A stretch of 64,000 nt of DNA from Mikania micrantha (GCA_009363875.1 CM018697.1:53089484-53153483); one strand, 5' to 3'. Shown: positions 23,066-36,423, numbered from the stretch's first letter. Program-made: numbers and translations. The notes: generated from the letters alone by a model not told the origin.

Positions 23066-23769
23066 TACGTATGTAAGTAACGCGTTTCGACGAGATAATT
23101 AAATAATATTTAACGATATTAAATTGATCAATAAATACTTAAAACGTTTATTAGGAATCACAACCTAAAAACGAAATTTAAATAAACCATTTATATTAAA
23201 TATATGAATTATCGTAAAAGAAATTGTGTTATGAAATAAATTATTTAAAATCCTTTTAATTAAGACGAAACTTAATTATTTAAATGTTTTAGGTTTAAAT
23301 ATGTTTTCGTTAAAAACCGAGCATAACCGATCATTTATTTTATTTTATCGCGATAAAAAAACGAGACCGGACACGGGGTAATAACATGCGTTATAAGAAA
23401 GAGTTGTCTTTCTTTCTTCCTCATTTCTACAACACCCATTTTCTCTCTAAAAACACACACACACTTTCTCTCTACCTTCTCTCTAGCTTTTCTCTATCAT
23501 TTCTCAACGGAATCGCTTGATCTTTGGCTCTAAACGACCGCGTGAACGAGAGCTACAAGGGGATACCAAGAAACTCGGGTTCCAGCCGACGAATCAAGGT
23601 AGATCTAAAGCTTTACTTTCGGTTTTATTGTGAATCACGAACCTTTAACTTGTTGTTGTCATAATCGACTTAAACACTGATGAAACTTTGAAAATAAGTA
23701 AGTATAAACGATTGGAGTAGTGGGTTGTGTTTGTAATAAGAGTAAACTCGAGGATGATGGAAGGGATAA

Positions 23770-24180
23770 ACAGGTTCGCCATGGGGCTGTAGGAGACGAA
23801 CTGTTGGGGCTATACGAACCTTTGGCCGAGCCTCTATGGCGCTCGAACCTTTTTGGTTCAAGTGACACGAACCCGGCCGAACCTTCTCTGGTTACCTAGC
23901 CGAACCATTTGGCCAGCGAACCCTACATTCAACCGGCGAACCCTTGGCTTGTTTAGCCGAACCCTAGGGTGGCGAACCCTAGGGACCCCGAGCCTTTGGT
24001 GGCTTGGCCGAACCTTGGAGCCCACGAACTACTCACGAACCCTAAGTCATGGTGGTACCGAACCTTCGTCTAGCATGGATACTGAACCCCTTGTTCCCAC
24101 ATGGGCCACGAACTCTAGTAGGCAAACCCATACCGAAAAACCTAATGGCCGAACCTAGGGGAGGGCTACGAACCCTAGGC
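23770..24180 (+). repeat. CCGAACC array in element C LTR
   Basis: Roughly twenty CGAACC words, often as GCCGAACC or GCGAACCC, between 23776 and 24178. The same array lies in the 3' LTR at 33380-33784. It falls in the transcribed leader if the TATA at 23391 is used. Confidence 0.8.
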
Positions 24181-24952
24181 TAACGATCCTAGGATTGTTG
24201 AACTGAATAGGTTCGCTGCCTTTGGGGGAGATTGAAGCCAACTTCTTGAAACTAAGAGTTTTAGGGTGAACTTAGGAACAAGGATGGTGAGGGTAATTAG
24301 GGGTGTATGGAGATTTTATAAAACTACCACCTTTTCTCTCTCTAGATCATGAATTCATTTAAAAACCATGGTGTCACACATATATCGAATTTTATTGATT
24401 AAGAGTAATGATCTCATATGGATACTCTACATATGTTTTTATCTAACTAAAAGGGAAATATAAGAAATGATGCCATGGTGGTGGTTCACAATGGAATTAA
24501 CCTCAATAAATATTTAAATTATCGAGTGTAAATAACAATTATGAATGGACTATAATGAAATCAAGTATTACAAATTTTTACTTAGATTAAAGAACTAAGT
24601 TAATAAAACACTTATCGAATCAATGTAGGGCACTTAAAAACGTTAAATGGTGAAATAATGTATATACTTATGAACATGTAAACACGCTCATTACAGATCT
24701 TTGAGTTGAATTGAGATACATACGCGAGCGCGCATAATACGAGAGCACATATATTCTAAGGACTTCAGGTGAGTTCTCATAACCTCCATTTCTATAAACT
24801 GTTTTGTTTTAAAACTCGAAGGTGAAGCATGTATACCAGTTTAAATTTTATTTTGATAACACAAGGATAATACCTGTTTATCATTATGATATTCATCATT
24901 ATGAATTATCATTATTATGAATTATCACTAATTATTATACATCCGTGTAAAC

Positions 24953-25175
24953 ATTGTTATTGACTTCGGTCGATAATGAAGGTTACATGTATTGTCACAT
25001 ACTTCGTGAATCATTGCCTTTGACTTCGGTTAATTGCTTTGACTTCATGTATTGTCACGTGGATGATTTCCACGTCTGTGAATTATTGCCTTTGATTTCG
25101 GTCAAATGCTTTGAATTCATGTATTGTCACGTGGTTAGCGACCACTCCATGTATCATGTTTTTAACTTATGTTAA
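24953..25175 (+). repeat. Tandem repeats with TTGAC and CACGTGG words in element C LTR
   Basis: About three degenerate 60-72 bp units, each holding CATGTATTGTCAC (24986, 25046, 25118) and TTTGACTTCGGT-like sequence. Two units carry GTCACGTGG, a G-box, and several carry TTGAC, a W-box core. The 3' LTR has the same block at 34557-34779. Confidence 0.65.
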
Positions 25176-25856
25176 TTACATAATGATCATGTATAGTCAC
25201 AAACATTATTTGAGAATAGTGATGTTGAGATTGGTTGATTGGTTATGGTTTGATTATCTATGATTGACTTTGAATATCTATGATTGATTATGACTGATTG
25301 GATATGTGATTATGTGTTTGTGTTGATTGAGTGTTTGATTGTTGAATTGGTGGATGTGTGTTGGATTATCTCATACAGGTATTCATATGGATTTCTCAGT
25401 AAGATCATAAGTCTTATACTCGTTTTAAACAAAGTATTTTATAAAACCATTTTAAAACACAAACTTTAAATTCATTTTACTAAAACATTTTTAAGTATAA
25501 AAACTTATGATTACTCACCAACTACTTAGTAGTTGACACTTGATTTTCTTACATGTTTCAGGTGATGGGGACAAGTAGGATGAAGAGGATGGTCTCTTGT
25601 ATTTTGGACATCATCACTTAGGTTCTTGGACTTAGCTAAATAACTGGAAATTCTGGCGATTAGAATTTAGTTAGATAGCTAAGTCTCTTTTGTAATTGAT
25701 GTAACTGATTCATGATGGACATGATTTTTGTGTAATTAATTTGGTTGATTTAAATGATATGTGATGATTTAATTTAGATGCCCACGAGCTTTTGAACAAT
25801 CTACACATCCCTCGTGGCATCCCGACGATTCCGCCGCCGGTCGGGGTGTTACAGAT

Positions 25857-25868
25857 TGGTATCAGAGC
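25857..25868 (+). promoter_or_regulatory. Primer-binding site of element C
   Basis: TGGTATCAGAGC, complementary to the 3' end of initiator tRNA-Met, three bases after the 5' LTR. Confidence 0.93.
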
Positions 25869-26082
25869 CTGGGTTATAGGGAATTAGGTTACTAGAAATG
25901 GTTGACCTAGTCTATAACCGTAGGATACCCTAGTATGAATTATTTCATACACTAGTTAGTATATTCAGGATTTCATGCTTATGTGTTTATTACATATTAA
26001 CTGAACTCCTGTTATACATCTGATTTATATATGCTGCTTATCTGTTTACTTGTGCCCTAATGACTCAATAAGGGCATACTCG

Positions 26083-27129
26083 TGGTGTATTGTAAAGGTG
26101 GTGGGACGGTGGTTTGGGCGGTTGCGACCTACCCTTATCATATGCCCTATACATATACCATTTACAGTACATCGGGTGGATGTCAGTATTGAGGAATAAG
26201 GGAACTACCCATTTGGGACATTTATCTGCTTAAGAACTTAACTGCTTAGGAATTTATCTGCTTTAGGAATTATCTGTTAGATCTCTTGATCTCCAGACAA
26301 GGACACACTCGTGGTATACTACAAAGGTGGTGGGACGGTGTAAGGGAGGTCGCGATCTACCTTTGCATATGCCCTATACTTATACCATTTGTAGTATATT
26401 GAGGGTCTGTCAGTGTCAGGAACATAGGATGCTATTAGGATATTATTAGGAATTGTGTAAGGTTATGAATGATGGATTGTAGATGGTATGTTTGTTGGAT
26501 TGGTTTGGATTGACTCATGGATGATCACACTTGATAAACACTTATAAAACACACAGATTGGACACGTAGGGTGCATAGGATTAACGAACGATATGAGCGA
26601 TTAGTGATGGAATATGGATTTGGGTGATGATATAGACACTTAGTGATAATATAAACGCATAGTGATGATACTAACACTTAGTGATGGTATGGACACTTGA
26701 TGAGAATAAATTAGAGGGAGGATATGAACACTTAGTGACAATAAGAGCACTCAGTGATGATATGGACCCTTATTGATGATTATGGACATTGGGATTAGTA
26801 TGGATTTTAGTAAACTTGGGCATTAGGGGAAACTTAATGTCAGGTGAACTTAGACATTAGGTGAACTTAGAAATAGGCAAACCTACATGTCAAGGTGAAC
26901 TTAGACATTAGGCAAACCTAAATGTCCAAGGGAACTAAAGACTACTTCACTCAAAATTATCCTACTTAGGATAAGGTTTGTGAAGTGAGGCTATGGTAAG
27001 GTACATGATACACCCTAAATGCTAACAAGGGCATAATCGTGGTGCAATGGAACGGTGGTGGGACGGTGTAGGGGAGATTGCGATCTACCTCTGCATATGC
27101 CCTATATATAAGCTTGTTGCATTGTATCG
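26083..27129 (+). ncRNA. Three structured modules in the leader of element C
   Basis: Modules at 26083-26174, 26312-26401 and 27040-27129, each with the constant GGTGGTGGGACGGTG and CATATGCCCTATA blocks. Each is enclosed by a 14-position stem of different sequence: TGTATTGTAAA/TTTACAGTACA, GGTATACTACAAA/TTTGTAGTATATT and CAATGGAAC/GTTGCATTG. Inner hairpins are GGT-TGCG-ACC, AGGT-CGCG-ATCT and AGAT-TGCG-ATCT. Pairing kept while sequence changes suggests an RNA structure in the untranslated leader before gag. No function is known to me. Confidence 0.5.
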
Positions 27130-27380
27130 GGAGGTTGTCAGTGTTGGTATAGGGTGGGGAATGTATCGAACTTAGGAATAGTTAGTTAATATTAGTTATG
27201 ACCAACTAGGACACTTAGAATAATATTAGGAAATTTATAAATGGTTATGAGTTTAATGACAGATAGGAGAAAAATATAGTTCCTATATGTAATCCTAACT
27301 GTTTAAATGAACTCGTTTGACCATTGTTTGTAAAATTTACGTTGTAAACGGTAGTAACATGTTTCTAATTCCTCAGAAAC

Positions 27381-28637
27381 ATGCCGCCTCGCCGTCACAA
27401 CGAAGATGACTCGAACAATGGGGATGCTAACAACAGTAATGCCAACTCCGGCATACAAGAGTTAGCCACACTTATTTCTGGATTGGTGAATCAGTTGACA
27501 CAAGCCAATCAGTCTCTCACTCAGAACAGAGGTGGTGCAAATCCACCAACTTGCACATTCAAACACTTCAACTCCTGTAATCCGCTGAAGTTTACGGGAT
27601 CTGAGACTGCCACTGGTCTACTGCAGTGGTTTGAGAGCACGGAGAATACCTTCATCAACAGTGATTGCCCCGAGAACCTGAAAGTTCGTTATGCCACTAG
27701 TGTTTTCCAAAAGAGAGCACTAACTTGGTGGAATGGGGAGAAGCGAACTAGGGGAGTTGATGCTGCCCTAGCACTGACTTGGACGGAGGTCAAGAACTTG
27801 ATGACCACCGAATTTTGTCCTCGCAGTGAAATGAGGAAACTGGAGACTGAGTTCTGGGAACTCAAACAAGATAGCGGCGAGAATGTTATCTACAATACTC
27901 GTTTTCACGAGTATAGTCTACTGGTACCTCATTTGGTGACGCCCTTGGAAAGGGCCATTGAGAAGTACATTGGCGGTCTGCCCATGCAGATCCAAGACAC
28001 TGTTTACGGGAGCAACCCCAAAACACTTGAGGCTGCTATCCGTTTATCTGCTACACTTACTGATAACCATGTGAAGGCTGGAACACTCACATGAAAGGGA
28101 TTTAAGAAGACCGACACCAAATCAGCTGCGAAAGAGGCTTCAACTGAGGTCAAGACTGAACAAGGCTGCTCATCCAAAAGCAGCAACAAAAAGAGGATGG
28201 CCAGAAACTACATGGTCACTGCTCCTGCTGCGAAGTCTGCACAATAATCATCAAACAACTCCACTGCCAGAAATTACACTGGGAACACTCCCCAATGTAA
28301 TACTTGCAGATATCATCATGCACCTAACTTGCCATGTCGCGTCTGCAACAATTGTGGCAAGTTTGGGCACTATGCTAACATTTGTCGGAGTGCACCGCAA
28401 GCACAAAGGATGCAACAAGCACCGCTTGCACTGCCAGCTCCGCATGCACAACCTATTACAGCTGTACCCGTTCGTCAGGTACCTCAGGCACAGGCAAGAG
28501 CCTGTTATGAGTGTGGTGAAGTGGGTCACTTCAGGAATCAATGCCCAAAGTTGACCGGGAACAATCAGAGGGTGGCAAGAGGCCGGGCGTTCCAACTGAA
28601 TACTCCAGCTGCTCAAGCCAACCAGGATGTGGTCAAC
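27381..28637 (+). pseudogene. Element C gag
   Basis: Starts MPPRR, typical of Tekay gag, 1.5 kb after the PBS. The capsid region carries ALTWWNGEK (about 27718). Zinc-binding region: a CX2C-HH-CX2C segment (CNTCRYHHAPNLPC), then CNNCGKFGHYANIC, then CYECGEVGHFRNQC. Two in-frame stops interrupt it: TGA at 28092 and TAA at 28245, both one C-to-T change from Arg or Gln codons. Gag packages element RNA; here only a C-terminally truncated 237-residue capsid could be made. Confidence 0.9.
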
Positions 28638-31600
28638 GGTACATTTCTGATCAACAACTCTTATGCATCTGTCTTATTTGATTCTGGTGCCGATAGGAGT
28701 TTCATTTCATATGATTTTGAATGCTTGCTTGGTAGAACACGTACATATTTAGATAAACCGTTTAACGTGGAGGTGGCTGACGGAAACACTATTGATATTG
28801 ACACTGTTATTATCGGATGTACTGTGAACTTAAATGATCACGTTTTCCCGATTGATCTTATACCTATGCATCTTGGTAGCTTTGATGTTATCATAGGCAT
28901 GGATTGGTTAGCCACCCATAAAGCGGAGATAGTTTGCCATGAAAAATATATTCGTATTCCATTACCTTCGGGTGAAACTTCAAGAGTATTTGGAGAAACT
29001 TCTAGCAAAGTTCTTAAGCTTATGTCATGCACTAAAGCACACAAGTACCTTAGGAAGAAATGTATTGCATTCTTAGCTCACATTGTGGAGAAGAAAGAGA
29101 AAGGAAAGAAAATTGAAGACGTGCCTGTAATCAGAGATTTTCCAAAAGTATTTCCAAATGATCTACCGGGTCTTCCACCAGAACGTCAAGTAGAGTTTCG
29201 AATTGACTTAGTACCTGGTGCGAATCCTGTTGCTAAAGCTCCCTACAGACTTGCGCCTTCGGAGTTGCAGGAATTGGCGAGCCAGCTGCAAGAGCTTACT
29301 GATAAAGGATTCATTCGCCCGAGCCATTCGCCATGGGGTGCACCGGTCCTATTTGTCAAGAAGAAGGACGGGTCATTCCGAATGTGCATCGATTATCGCG
29401 AATTAAACAAACTCACAATCAAGAATCGATATCCACGGCCGCGTATCGATGATCTCTTCGATCAGCTTCAGGGCTCGGCATGGTTTTCAAAGATCGATCT
29501 TAGGTCTGGGTATCATCAGCTTCGCGTACATGAAGATGATATTCCCAAGACAGCTTTCAGAACAAGATATGGCCACTATGAATTCTTGGTAATGCCTTTC
29601 GGCCTTACCAACGCACCTGCGGTCTTCATGGATCTCATGAACCGTGTATGCAGGCCATACTTGGATAAGTTTGTGATTGTGTTCATTGACGACATCTTGA
29701 TATATTCAAAGACTAAAGAAGAACACGAGAAGCACCTTAAATTGGTTTTGGAGATCCTGAGAGAAGAACGACTATATGCCAAATTCTCTAAATGTGAATT
29801 TTGGCTTAAGGAAGTTCAATTCTTGGGGCGCATAGTCAACGAATATGGTGTTCACGTGGATCCCGCAAAGATAGATGCGGTGAAGAATTGGAGTGCACCA
29901 AAGACACCGACGGAGATTCGATCATTTCTCGGACTTGCTGGTTACTATCGGCGGTTCATTTCGAACTTCTCCAGACTTGCTGTCCCTCTCACTTCTTTGA
30001 CTCAAAAGAACAAGCCATATGAGTGGGGACAAAAGCAGGAAAAGGCATTCCAGACCTTGAAGCAGAAACTCTGTGATGCTCCTGTCTTGACACTGCCTAA
30101 TGGAAATGATGATTTTGTAGTCTATTGTGATGCATCCAACCTAGGTCTCGGTTGTGTTCTCATGCAGCGAGGAAAGGTTGTGGCCTATGCATCAAGACAG
30201 CTGAAAATTCACGAGAAGAACTACACTACACACGACTTGGAACTTGGTGCAGTCGTGTTTGCTTTGAAGATATGGAGACATTATCTTTATAGCACAAAGT
30301 GTGTAGTCTTTACTGATCATAAGAGTTTGCAACATATTCTCAATCAAAAGGAGCTCAATATGAGACAACGGAGATGGGTTGAACTGTTGAATGATTATGA
30401 CTGTGAAATTCGCTACCATCCTGGTAAAGCGAACGTAGTAGCAGATGCGCTTAGTCGCAAAAGTCAAGTTCAGATCCATAGTGTCAGGGTGCACAATAGT
30501 CTCCGTAATGATGTTCTCGCTGCCCAACAACACTAATTAGCTCAAGATGACTTGAAAAATGAGATGTCTTGCGGGGCTGAAATTTTATTGGGAACTAAAG
30601 ATGATGGATTAATGTATTACTTGAATCGGTTGTGGATACCGAACAGGGGTGATCTTAGGTTGGTGATTATGGATGAAGCACATAAGTCTCGTTACTCAAT
30701 CCATCCAGGTTCTGATAAGATGTATCAAGACCTTAGGGGCTTGTACTGGTGGCCTGGAATGAAGAAGGACATTGCTGAGTATGTGTCCAAGTGCCTTAAC
30801 TGTTCTAAAGTCAAGGCAGAACATCAGCGACCTTCGGGATTGTTAATACAACCAGAGATACCGATGTGGAAGTGGGAGAATATCTCCATGGATTTCATTA
30901 CTAAACTCCCACGGAGCACGAACGGTAAAGATAGCATATGGGTAATTGTTGATAGATTGACCAAGTCGGCTCATTTCTTACCGATACGCGAAACTTACCC
31001 TGTGCGGAAGTTAGCTCGTATCTACATTGATGAGATCATTAGCCGACATGGTATTCCCTTAAGCATAATATCGGACCGTGATGCTCGTTTCACGGCACGA
31101 TTTTGGGAATCACTTCATGAAGCCTTTGGAACAAGATTAGATCTTAGCACTGCTTATCATCCTCAAACGGATGGTCAGACGGAGCGAACGATTCAAATGT
31201 TGGAAGACATGTTGAGAGCTTGTGTCATCGATTTCGGTGGCAATTGGGATAGTCATTTACCATTGGTTGAGTTCTCGTATAACAACAGTTATCACGCGAG
31301 CATTGGTATGGCACCGTTTGAGGCTCTGTATGGCAGGAAATGTCGGTCACCTATTTGTTGGACAGAAGTCGGCGATTCGCAGATTACAGGTCCCGAGATT
31401 ATACAGGAAACGACTGACAAGATCCGCCAGATCCGCGACAATCTGTTAGCTGCTCGCAGTAGACAGAAGAGTTACGCGGATAAACGAAGGAAACCTTTAG
31501 AGTTTGAAGTTGGAGATATGGTTTTGCTTAAAGTGTCGCCTTGGAAAGGCGTTGTGCGATTTGGGAGGAAAGGGAAGCTTGCTCCACGATACGTTGGCCC

Positions 31601-31943
31601 TTTTAAGATCTTTGAACGGATCGGGAAGGTTGCTTACAAATTAGAACTTCCTAATGAACTTAGTAACGTGCACCCGACATTCCACGTGTCCAATCTAAGA
31701 AAGTGCTTAGCTGATCAGGATCTTCAGGTACCACTCGATGACATTCGCATCGATGATACCATGCACTTTGTTGAAAAACCAGTGGAGATAATGGATCGTG
31801 AGGTTAAACAGCTCAAACGCAGTAGAATTCCAATTGTCAAAGTACGTTGGGAATCGAAGCGGGGTCCAGAATTCACTAGGGAGCGGGAAGATCAGATGAA
31901 GCTTAAGTACCCACATTTATTTACTATGGTCGCTCCAAGTTGA
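28638..31943 (+). pseudogene. Element C pol (PR-RT-RH-IN-chromodomain)
   Basis: Same frame as gag. Protease LFDSGADRSFIS (28680), RT with SPWGAPVLFVKKKDG and active-site FIDDILIYS (29685), RNase H from CDASNLGLGC (30127), TAA stop at 30534, then integrase: H-C zinc region ending CLNC (30797), MDFITKLP, SDRDARFTARFW, and TAYHPQTDGQTERT with the catalytic Glu. The tail (31780-31943) is a chromodomain-like segment with VKVRWESKRGPEFTRERED. Element A has Trp where this has Arg (EFTWERED). Apart from the stop the catalytic residues look intact. Ends with TGA at 31943. Confidence 0.92.
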
Positions 31944-31966
31944 ATTTCGGGACGAAATTCCTTTAA

Positions 31967-31977
31967 CTAGGGGAGAC
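31967..31977 (+). promoter_or_regulatory. Polypurine tract of element C
   Basis: TAGGGGAGAC directly before the 3' LTR. Confidence 0.85.
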
Positions 31978-34900
31978 TGTAACATCACTGTACTTCCGGT
32001 CGTCCGTACATCCGTACAGTCGTACGATTGTACTGTTACGACCTGAGATTTTGTAATTATTAAATAATAATTTTCATTACTGATATTATCACTGTTACTG
32101 GTATGCATGTTTATAATATATTATACGCGTAAACCACGGGAAGTTTAGTTGTGATACAACCAAACAGACCCGTAGTGTTTATCGCAGTTACTTATTACTG
32201 ATGATGATGGATTATTGGTCTGAGAATGGATTTGGGATGGAACTGGGAGTTTGTTAGAGTCTGGTTACTAAACATAGTCAAGGACCCATGGACATGGTTT
32301 ATCGAAATAGCGGTGGGACGGTGGCTAGGGCAGTTGCGACTGACCCTTACATATGCCCTATATATATGCATATTTCGGTCTATCATGGATGTGTCAGTGA
32401 CTAGGGTTTAGTGGGTTTTGGATTGGGAAATGATAATATTAAAAGTTGATAAAATAACGGGAATAATATTACGCGAAGTGAGGATACGAACATTAATTAA
32501 ACGCGAATATTGATTCAGAAATATTAACTCAATAATGTATTCGCGTGGGTGACGATTCACACTAATATAATTATTAAGAATAATATACTAAAACGATATT
32601 CCATGAATTTTAAATCAAATCGAAATACGATACGAGCGTCGGATTCGCAAAGGTGACGATCTTTACGAATACGTATGTAAGTAACGCGTTTCGACGAGAT
32701 AATTAAATAATATTTAACGATATTAAATTGATCAATAAATACTTAAAACGTTTATTAGGAATCACAACCTAAAAACGAAATTTAAATAAACCATTTATAT
32801 TAAATATATGAATTATCGTAAAAGAAATTGTGTTATGAAATAAATTATTTAAAATCCTTTTAATTAAGACGAAACTTAATTATTTAAATGTTTTAGGTTT
32901 AAATATGTTTTCGTTAAAAACCGAGCATAACCGATCATTTATTTTATTTTATCGCGATAAAAAAACGAGACCGGACACGGGGTAATAACATGCGTTATAA
33001 GAAAGAGTTGTCTTTCTTTCTTCCTCATTTCTACAACACCCATTTTCTCTCTAAAAACACACACACACTTTCTCTCTACCTTCTCTCTAGCTTTTCTCTA
33101 TCATTTCTCAACGGAATCGCTTGATCTTTGGCTCTAAACGACCGCGTGAACGAGAGCTACAAGGGGATACCAAGAAACTCGGGTTCCAGCCGACGAATCA
33201 AGGTAGATCTAAAGCTTTACTTTCGGTTTTATTGTGAATCACGAACCTTTAACTTGTTGTTGTCATAATCGACTTAAACACTGATGAAACTTTGAAAATA
33301 AGTAAGTATAAACGATTGGAGTAGTGGGTTGTGTTTGTAATAAGAGTAAACTCGAGGATGATGGAAGGGATAAACAGGTTCGCCATGGGGCTGTAGGAGA
33401 CGAACTGTTGGGGCTATACGAACCTTTGGCCGAGCCTCTATGGCGCTCGAACCTTTTTGGTTCAAGTGACACGAACCCGGCCGAACCTTCTCTGGTTACC
33501 TAGCCGAACCATTTGGCCAGCGAACCCTACATTCAACCGGCGAACCCTTGGCTTGTTTAGCCGAACCCTAGGGTGGCGAACCCTAGGGACCCCGAGCCTT
33601 TGGTGGCTTGGCCGAACCTTGGAGCCCACGAACTACTCACGAACCCTAAGTCATGGTGGTACCGAACCTTCGTCTAGCATGGATACTGAACCCCTTGTTC
33701 CCACATGGGCCACGAACTCTAGTAGGCAAACCCATACCGAAAAACCTAATGGCCGAACCTAGGGGAGGGCTACGAACCCTAGGCTAACGATCCTAGGATT
33801 GTTGAACTGAATAGGTTCGCTGCCTTTGGGGGAGATTGAAGCCAACTTCTTGAAACTAAGAGTTTTAGGGTGAACTTAGGAACAAGGATGGTGAGGGTAA
33901 TTAGGGGTGTATGGAGATTTTATAAAACTACCACCTTTTCTCTCTCTAGATCATGAATTCATTTAAAAACCATGGTGTCACACATATATCGAATTTTATT
34001 GATTAAGAGTAATGATCTCATATGGATACTCTACATATGTTTTTATCTAACTAAAAGGGAAATATAAGAAATGATGCCATGGTGGTGGTTCACAATGGAA
34101 TTAACCTCAATAAATATTTAAATTATCGAGTGTAAATAACAATTATGAATGGACTATAATGAAATCAAGTATTACAAATTTTTACTTAGATTAAAGAACT
34201 AAGTTAATAAAACACTTATCGAATCAATGTAGGGCACTTAAAAACGTTAAATGGTGAAATAATGTATATACTTATGAACATGTAAACACGCTCATTACAG
34301 ATCTTTGAGTTGAATTGAGATACATACGCGAGCGCGCATGATACGAGAGCACATATATTCTAAGGACTTCAGGTGAGTTCTCATAACCTCCATTTCTATA
34401 AACTGTTTTGTTTTAAAACTCGGAGGTGAAGCATGTATACCAGTTTAAATATTATTTTGATAACACAAGGATAATACCTGTTTATCATTATGATATTCAT
34501 CATTATGAATTATCATTATTATGAATTATCACTAATTATTATACATCCGTGTAAACATTGTTATTGACTTCGGTCGATAATGAAGGTTACATGTATTGTC
34601 ACATAATTCGTGAATCATTGCCTTTGACTTCGGTTAATTGCTTTGACTTCATGTATTGTCACGTGGATGATTTCCACGTCTGTGAATTATTGCCTTTGAT
34701 TTCGGTCAAATGCTTTGAATTCATGTATTGTCACGTGGTTAGCGACCACTCCATGTATCATGTTTTTAACTTATGTTAATTACATAATGATCATGTATAG
34801 TCACAAACATTATTTGAGAATAGTGATGTTGAGATTGGTTGATTGGTTATGGTTTGATTATCTATGATTGACTTTGAATATCTATGATTGATTATGACTG

Positions 34901-35457
34901 ATTGGATATGTGATTATGTGTTTGTGTTGATTGAGTGTTTGATTGTTGAATTGGTGGATGTGTGTTGGATTATCTCATACAGGTATTCATATGGATTTCT
35001 CAGTAAGATCATAAGTCTTATACTCGTTTTAAACAAAGTATTTTATAAAACCATTTTAAAACACAAACTTTAAATTCATTTTACTAAAACATTTTTAAGT
35101 ATAAAAACTTATGATTACTCACCAACTACTTAGTAGTTGACACTTGATTTTCTTACATGTTTCAGGTGATGGGGACAAGTAGGATGAAGAGGATGGTCTC
35201 TTGTATTTTGGACATCATCACTTAGGTTCTTGGACTTAGCTAAATAACTGGAAATTCTGGCGATTAGAATTTAGTTAGATAGCTAAGTCTCTTTTGTAAT
35301 TGATGTAACTGATTCATGATGGACATGATTTTTGTGTAATTAATTTGGTTGATTTAAATGATATGTGATGATTTAATTTAGATGCCCACGAGCTTTTGAA
35401 CAATCTACACATCCCTCGTGGCATCCCGATGATTCCGCCGCCGGTCGGGGTGTTACA
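31978..35457 (+). repeat. Element C 3' LTR
   Basis: 3480 bp, equal in length to the 5' LTR with no indels. Differences seen include 22504/32108, 24740/34344, 24822/34426, 24849/34453, 25000/34604 and 25826/35430 (approximate positions). Confidence 0.95.
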
Positions 35458-36423
35458 TAAACCATCATAGGAACTCACTAGAGTAGACAGAAGACCCATG
35501 TGTTCCTTAGCAATCTCTACAGTCACTTTGTCAAAATTATCTGTCTTCAGACTGGTGACAGGTTGATGATGTTCTTTCTGAGAGCTGGATGAGGAGGAAG
35601 ACTGACTGAAGTGAATCTGATTAGAAGATGGAGCTTCAGTAGTCTGAGAAACAAAGGCAATTTTCAGTGGAGCATGAGAAGATGCTTTCTCTACAGTCGG
35701 AGTAGAATAATACAATGAGGGATCCTGGACTTGAGCAACTCTCTTAGCCTTCCACTTGTTCTCTATTTCTTGCTCTTTCAGCTTCTGGATGAAATCATTT
35801 ATGTCCATATGTGCCATCATCTCATTCTGCTTGAGTACCATCAAAAATGACTCCCATTTTGGTGGCAAAGCATCTGCCAAACACTGGATCTTCTCCTGAG
35901 TAGTGGTCTTTATTTCATGATTAAACAACTCGCTCAAAAGATGATAAAATCTGGCAATCAGATCATCCAAAGATTCATTTCCAACATACATGAAGCTGTT
36001 GAACTCCTTCCTCAAGGCCTTTGACTTGATGTTCTTCAAAGCATCATTACCCTCATATCGTTGTTGTAAAGCATCCCACAGATATTTAGAAGATGTAAAC
36101 TGTCTGAACTGATGGAAGATATCAGTAGCAATAGATCGAGATAAAATAGCATAAGCTTTCTTCTCATAATCATAAAACTTTCTCTGAGGCTCAGTCATCC
36201 GTGTGACTAGAATAGGTGTTCTATCTTCATTCAGAGGCCTCAGATAACCTCCTTCAATCATCATCCATAATTTAGTGTACACTCCATTGATGTGAATCTC
36301 AAATCTGTATTTCCAGGGCGGATAATCATCTAAAGATAGCAACTTGGGAGCTTTATTGGAGTTCCGTGTCTCAGTCTCAGTCAGCAGCAAAGTCTGAATA
36401 CGATGATTCTGGTTCGCCATCAA
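35458..36423 (-). pseudogene. Copia B gag, N-terminal part
   Basis: Starts at ATG 36423 (MMANQNHRIQ) and reads 322 codons uninterrupted to the insertion of element C. Contains LLSLDDYPPWKYRFEIHING and the UBN2-type gag pattern TSKYLWDALQQRYEG, FNSFMYVGNESLDDLIARFY, LADALPPKWESF, followed by a Ser-rich linker. It continues at 22368. Confidence 0.88.

Larger units (their letters stand above)
22374..25853 (+). repeat. Element C 5' LTR
   Basis: 3480 bp, TGTAACATCACTG...GGGTGTTACA. In order: structured GTGGGACGGTG module (22697-22775), two GTGACGAT hairpins (22936-23065), TATA-like TTATAAG at 23391 followed by a CT-rich leader (23405-23510), GATCTTTGGCTCTAAACG (23519), CCGAACC array, CAG|GTGAGTTC donor (24768), tandem TTGAC/CACGTGG repeats, and TTTCAG|GTGATG acceptor (25561). 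Confidence 0.95.
22374..35457 (+). mobile_element. Young Gypsy/Tekay-type LTR retrotransposon C (13,084 bp)
   Basis: Complete element with two 3480-bp LTRs, PBS, 1.5-kb leader, gag-pol in a single frame and PPT. I count about six differences between the LTRs, placing insertion very recently (well under 0.2 million years at usual plant rates). Even so, the gag-pol frame has three stops (28092, 28245, 30534). Chromodomain-like C-terminus and long LTRs place it in Tekay. It sits in the gag of Copia B. Confidence 0.96.

Noticed and set aside
23853..24158. 101-residue frame, repeated at 33457-33762
   Set aside because: Runs through the CCGAACC array of the element C LTR; its repetition simply reflects the two LTRs.
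25857..25868. tRNA-Met-like sequence as a possible tRNA gene
   Set aside because: Only the 12-base primer-binding complement is present next to an LTR; no cloverleaf.
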